From the NCBI GenBank assembly GCA_013154075.1, contig JAADDG010000150.1, forward strand, positions 1 through 9,667: 9,667 bases of DNA, read 5' to 3'. Source of the stretch: Campylobacterota bacterium. GTDB lineage: Bacteria > Campylobacterota > Campylobacteria > Campylobacterales > JAADDG01. Below, piece after piece: positions 6,338 to 9,667 of this stretch (positions within the stretch are counted from its first letter, which is position 1; the number at the start of each line of letters is the position of its first letter). Below the pieces are notes generated by a model. The model searched no databases. It was not told the origin of the DNA and saw nothing but the letters and a program-made list of their open reading frames with translations. Position numbers and translations under genes: made by a program.

Positions 6338-7381
6338 TTAGGCGTTGTTTTCTACTTTTCCGTTTAGAATATCTTGTATTTGAGATTTTATATTATCATA
6401 CACAAAACTATCTTTAAAATTGTTCAATTTTCCTCCGCTGGCATTTTTATGACCGCCGCCTCCCGCTATCTCTTGAGCCATTAAGCTTACGTCTATGTTG
6501 CCGTTCGCTCTAAGAGAGATCGTTTTTCTGCTCGTAACGTCCATAAAGAAATCGAAATCCTCGTTTTGTGTTAAAAAGTCGTTTCCGATAACGGAGGTGT
6601 TTCCGATATTGTATGTCAAAATACCTTTGTGTCCTTTGTATGTTACGCTCATTTTATCTTTGTTTTTGGTAAGAAGAGCCACTATGAATTTTGACACGAG
6701 ATTATCGAGGGTATCGTCCTCTTTTTGATATTTTCTAAAGAACTCTTTTTTGATGGCGTGAATCGCCTCTTCGAGTTTGATATTTCCTTTGTGGGCGTTA
6801 AAGAACTCTTGAGCCTTTTCCAAAAGGAAAAATTTATATTCGCTGTGCTCTGTGGGGAAAAGCATTCTGTTTATTTCGTTTGAGTCTTTTATAAGCCTCA
6901 TACACACTTTTCCCATCTCGAATCTCTCGTCTTCTTTCAACCAAATGTCGATAGCGTTTACTATCTCTACTAAATCGGCATATTTTTCAATATCTTTATA
7001 ATCTTTTACGAAATATTCGTAGGTTATCTTTGTAGCGGATTTTGTGGTATCAAGATGATACCACTCAAACTCTTTAGCGCACTCTTCTCCGCTTATATGA
7101 TGATCTAAAAGAAGCAGCTCAATTTTTTTAGAAGCTTGTTTTTGCTTTTCGTCTAAAGACTTAGCTTGATCCATCGTTAGATTCAAATCGGTTATTAAAA
7201 TGAGAAAATTTTCTTTATCACTTTTTTCTATTTTGTTGAAAATCTCTTGGAGTTTCTCGTCTATCTCGTTTCCGTAGTTGGAGTTGTAAAATTCTATATC
7301 TTTAAAAATTTTGGAAGTTAAAAATTGACAGGCGTAGCCGTCCAAATCGGTATGTGAAAGGTGATAAACTTTTTTATCCAT
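6338..7381 (-). CDS. DHH/DHHA1 family phosphoesterase, NrnB-like
   Basis: Predicted Mn-dependent phosphoesterase of the DHH superfamily with 347 residues. The DHH domain shows motif I HTDLDG at 10-15, motif II D65 in LITDLNL, motif III DHH at 93-95 and motif IV D145 in NAIDIW; the C-terminal DHHA1 domain carries GGGGHKNASGG at 307-317, the substrate-binding signature. The H-x-D-L-DG form of motif I resembles the B. subtilis NrnB type rather than RecJ. Known members degrade very short RNAs (nanoRNA), and NrnA relatives also dephosphorylate pAp; other DHH proteins cleave cyclic dinucleotides, so the substrate here is uncertain. All metal ligands are intact. The ATG at 7381 has AAGGAT upstream and follows the flhA stop by 16 bases, so it is probably in one transcript with flhA. 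I recall a DHH gene beside flhA in Helicobacter too, which suggests an old linkage. Confidence 0.88.
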   Translation of the reverse strand: MDKKVYHLSHTDLDGYACQFLTSKIFKDIEFYNSNYGNEIDEKLQEIFNKIEKSDKENFLILITDLNLTMDQAKSLDEKQKQASKKIELLLLDHHISGEECAKEFEWYHLDTTKSATKITYEYFVKDYKDIEKYADLVEIVNAIDIWLKEDERFEMGKVCMRLIKDSNEINRMLFPTEHSEYKFFLLEKAQEFFNAHKGNIKLEEAIHAIKKEFFRKYQKEDDTLDNLVSKFIVALLTKNKDKMSVTYKGHKGILTYNIGNTSVIGNDFLTQNEDFDFFMDVTSRKTISLRANGNIDVSLMAQEIAGGGGHKNASGGKLNNFKDSFVYDNIKSQIQDILNGKVENNA

Positions 7382-7397
7382 ATATTTAAATCCTTGG

Positions 7398-9563
7398 TTA
7401 TAAGTTTTCTATCTCTATGGTTCCGATAACTTCGAATTTGGCGTTCGGATCTATTTCGGCGTGAGAGAGCACCGTAATTTCCAATCCGAATTTTTCAAAT
7501 ATATCGGCCAAAGGTTTTCTTAAAAGAGGGTCCGTTATCAAAATAGGAACTATTCCTCTTTGAAGCACTTTCGCCGCTTCGTCTCCCACTACTTGAATTA
7601 AAGCGTTGATTTGCCCTATATTAAGCACCAGATCTCTTCTTCCGTCTCTTTCTTGAAGTTTTTCCAAAAGTTTCTGTTCCGTTTGTGTAGCGAAAGTCAA
7701 AAGTCTGATTGTACCGTTTTCATCCTTATAAAGAGAAGTTATTACCCTGGAAAGTTTCGCTCTTACCTGTTCCACTATAATATCGACGTTTTTGGTTATC
7801 TCCGCTACGTCGGCTATGGTTTCGAGAATGGTTACCATATCTTTTATAGGTATCTTTTCATGCAAAAGCGCTTTTAAGACTTTTTGGATAAGTCCCAAAG
7901 AGGCTACTTTCAAGCACTCTTCCACGACTGTCGGATAGTTTTTCCTTGTCATCTCTATTAGTTTTTGGACATCTTCTCTCGTTAGCAGATCCTCTGCGTA
8001 TTTTTTGATAAGTTCGCTCATATGGGTTGAGATGACGGTGGAGGGATCTACGACAGTATATCCTTTTAGGATGGCGTCCTCTTTTTGTTCGGGATCTATC
8101 CATACCGCATCTATACCGAAAGCCGGCTCTTTTGTCTTAATTCCTTCTATCTCTTCGGTTGCTATGGAGTTGTTTATGGCCAGAAATTTATCGGGATAGA
8201 CTTCTCCTCTTCCTATCTCCACTCCTTTTAAAAGTATCTGATATTCCGTAGGTTTTAGTTGAAGATTGTCTCTGATTCTTACTTGAGGCATGATAAATCC
8301 GTAATCTTCGGCTATCTTTCTTCTCATACTCTTTATTCTCTCAAGAAGATCTCCGTTTTGGGTTTTATCCGCGAGTCTGATTAGCTGATAGCCAAGATCA
8401 AGCTCCAAAATCTCAAGTCTTAGGATACTCTCTATATCCTCTTCACTCTCTTCTTTTTGTGCTTCGGCAGCTTCTGGTTTGGCTCCCTCTTCTTCGGCGA
8501 CTTTTGTCTCTTTGGTTTCCTCTTTCTCTTCGGCGCCGAAATATCCCTCTTGTGTCAGTTTCAAAAGATATCCTAAAGCCAAGAAAATTATTCCCACAAA
8601 TCCCAAAGAGAGGGTGGGGAGTCCCGGAACCAAAGCGAACATGAGTAAAATTACTCCCACAATAACAAGTGTCTTATACTCCTGTCCAAGCTGAGAGATG
8701 GCTCCTTTTGCGAAATTCTCCTCTTTTTTGCTTGTTCTTGTGATGATTATACCGGTTGCGGTGGAGATGATGAGTGCCGGAAGCTGGGATACGAGACCGT
8801 CACCGATGGTTAGGATGGTAAAAGTTTGAGCGCTGTCGGCCATACTCATATCGTATTGAAACACCCCTATCAAAAAGCCGCCGATTATGTTTATGATAGT
8901 GATGATGATACCGGCTACCGCGTCTCCTTTTACGAATTTGCTCGAACCGTCCATCGCTCCGTAGAAGTTTGCCTCTTGGATGATCTCTTCTCTTCTTTTT
9001 CTTGCGGTCTCCTCGTCTATCAATCCGGCATTAAGATCCGCGTCTATCGCCATCTGTTTTCCGGGCATCGCATCAAGAGTGAACCTTGCAGCCACTTCCG
9101 CAACTCTGGTTGAACCTTTCGTAATTACCATAAAGTTTATAAGCACCAAAATTATAAATACGATGGTTCCTATTACGTAATTTCCGCCCACTACGAATTC
9201 GCCGAAACTTGTGATGATGTCGCTTACCGCTTGCGGACCTTCGTGGCCTTTGCTTAGAATCATTCTCGTAGTGGCTATATTTAGAGACAGTCTGTATAGA
9301 GTCACTATCAAAATAAGAGTCGGAAAGGTCGTTAGATCCGTAGGTCTGGGAATATAGATCGCAATCAAGAGAAAAAGGACCGAAATAGCCAAAGATATCG
9401 TTAGGAAAAAATCAAGAACGCTGCTTGGCAGCGGGACGATGATAATGGCTATGATCGAAACCAAAAAGATTACGATCGTTAGATCTTTCGATTTTCCGAG
9501 TGTCTCTAAATATGGAAAAAGAGTCTTTAAAATTTTAGACTTAGCGGTAGTTTTTTCAGGCAA
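7398..9563 (-). CDS. flhA: Flagellar type III export gate protein FlhA
   Basis: FlhA forms the nonameric ring of the flagellar export gate in the inner membrane and uses the ion gradient to export rod, hook and filament proteins. It has 721 residues, slightly longer than usual (about 690-730). The N-terminal half has eight expected membrane segments (first near 28-46); RLSLNIATTRMIL at 91-103 and the cytoplasmic FHIPEP loop follow. Residues matching the charged set essential in Salmonella are present: R153, R160, D164 and D214 (in VKGDA). A glutamate/alanine/lysine-rich linker occupies about 344-378, before the cytosolic domain that binds export chaperones. The start is TTG at 9563: AAGGAAG lies just upstream at 9567-9573, and the frame has no ATG or GTG before the stop at 9594-9596. 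The Rrf2-like gene ends 25 bases upstream. A virulence type III secretion homologue is unlikely given the length and context. Confidence 0.97.
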   Translation of the reverse strand: MPEKTTAKSKILKTLFPYLETLGKSKDLTIVIFLVSIIAIIIVPLPSSVLDFFLTISLAISVLFLLIAIYIPRPTDLTTFPTLILIVTLYRLSLNIATTRMILSKGHEGPQAVSDIITSFGEFVVGGNYVIGTIVFIILVLINFMVITKGSTRVAEVAARFTLDAMPGKQMAIDADLNAGLIDEETARKRREEIIQEANFYGAMDGSSKFVKGDAVAGIIITIINIIGGFLIGVFQYDMSMADSAQTFTILTIGDGLVSQLPALIISTATGIIITRTSKKEENFAKGAISQLGQEYKTLVIVGVILLMFALVPGLPTLSLGFVGIIFLALGYLLKLTQEGYFGAEEKEETKETKVAEEEGAKPEAAEAQKEESEEDIESILRLEILELDLGYQLIRLADKTQNGDLLERIKSMRRKIAEDYGFIMPQVRIRDNLQLKPTEYQILLKGVEIGRGEVYPDKFLAINNSIATEEIEGIKTKEPAFGIDAVWIDPEQKEDAILKGYTVVDPSTVISTHMSELIKKYAEDLLTREDVQKLIEMTRKNYPTVVEECLKVASLGLIQKVLKALLHEKIPIKDMVTILETIADVAEITKNVDIIVEQVRAKLSRVITSLYKDENGTIRLLTFATQTEQKLLEKLQERDGRRDLVLNIGQINALIQVVGDEAAKVLQRGIVPILITDPLLRKPLADIFEKFGLEITVLSHAEIDPNAKFEVIGTIEIENL

Positions 9564-9588
9564 TAGCTTCCTTGAGGTTTGAAAATAT

Positions 9589-9667
9589 TTACATTATATC
9601 TTTTAATGTAATATTATCCAAAAATTCATCTATTTTCATCTGAAGTTTGTTCAAAAACGGCCAAATC
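9589..9667 (-). CDS. C-terminal end of an Rrf2-family transcriptional regulator (5' part outside window)
   Basis: The frame ending at TAA 9589-9591 is open to the window edge and gives 25 complete residues beginning IWPFLNKLQMKIDEFL and closing with DNITLKDIM. This pattern, a tryptophan, a helix of the form 'l...i.eFL.nitLkDi' and an immediate end, is how Rrf2-family regulators (IscR/NsrR-like winged helix proteins) usually finish. The gene order Rrf2 regulator then flhA is, as I remember, also found in Campylobacter jejuni. Only the tail is visible, so the family call is an inference, and the DNA-binding and possible cysteine-cluster parts cannot be assessed. The 25-base gap to flhA suggests one transcript. 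Confidence 0.6.
   Translation of the reverse strand, partial: IWPFLNKLQMKIDEFLDNITLKDIM
9593..9621 (-). promoter_or_regulatory. Possible flhA promoter inside the end of the upstream gene
   Basis: On the - strand TTGGAT (9616-9621) and TATAAT (9593-9598) are separated by exactly 17 bases, a housekeeping-type spacing, with the -10 box about 30 bases before the TTG start. However, both lie within the last codons of the Rrf2-like gene in AT-rich DNA, and the -35 box matches only three of six consensus bases, so chance is a fair explanation. No sigma-54 (GG-N10-GC) or sigma-28 box is seen here. Confidence 0.28.

Overview
The window looks like chromosomal DNA of a Campylobacterota (epsilonproteobacterial) bacterium, perhaps a free-living or vent-type chemolithotroph. 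The reasons are AT-rich, gene-dense DNA, strong use of AAA/GAA/AGA/TTT codons, a flagellar FlhA preceded by an Rrf2-type regulator tail (an order I remember from Campylobacter) and followed by a DHH phosphoesterase, and anaerobic-type corrin genes. The genus cannot be fixed from the sequence alone. No stretch longer than about 100 bases lacks a gene, and I see no tRNA, rRNA, CRISPR array, insertion sequence or prophage gene.

Layout. Bases 1-1319 (+ strand) hold the end of cbiG and a complete cbiH/cobJ, overlapping by one base. These are two consecutive steps of anaerobic cobalamin ring synthesis. Everything else is on the - strand and meets cbiH tail to tail, with overlapping stop codons at 1316-1319. 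Read in the direction of transcription, the - strand starts with the last 25 codons of an Rrf2-like regulator (9667-9589). It continues with flhA (TTG start), a DHH/DHHA1 phosphoesterase of NrnB type and an 86-residue conserved-looking acidic protein, all closely spaced. An 87-base gap with an extended -10 promoter follows, then a second tight cluster: sulfotransferase, cysD, cysN, cysC, cysQ. A 100-residue protein with a possible NifX-like fold ends the run, probably with its own promoter.

How the genes work together. The central cluster reads as a self-contained sulfation module. CysDN makes APS from sulfate and ATP, CysC phosphorylates it to PAPS, the sulfotransferase moves the sulfuryl group to an unknown acceptor, and CysQ removes the inhibitory by-product PAP. 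Four of the junctions overlap or abut (ATGA, TAAATG, ATGA, 11-base overlap), so the five proteins are probably made together. No PAPS or APS reductase or sulfite reductase is present in the window. This makes PAPS-dependent sulfation, rather than cysteine synthesis, the more natural reading, though reductive genes could lie elsewhere. The sulfated product is unknown, and this is the most interesting point of the window.
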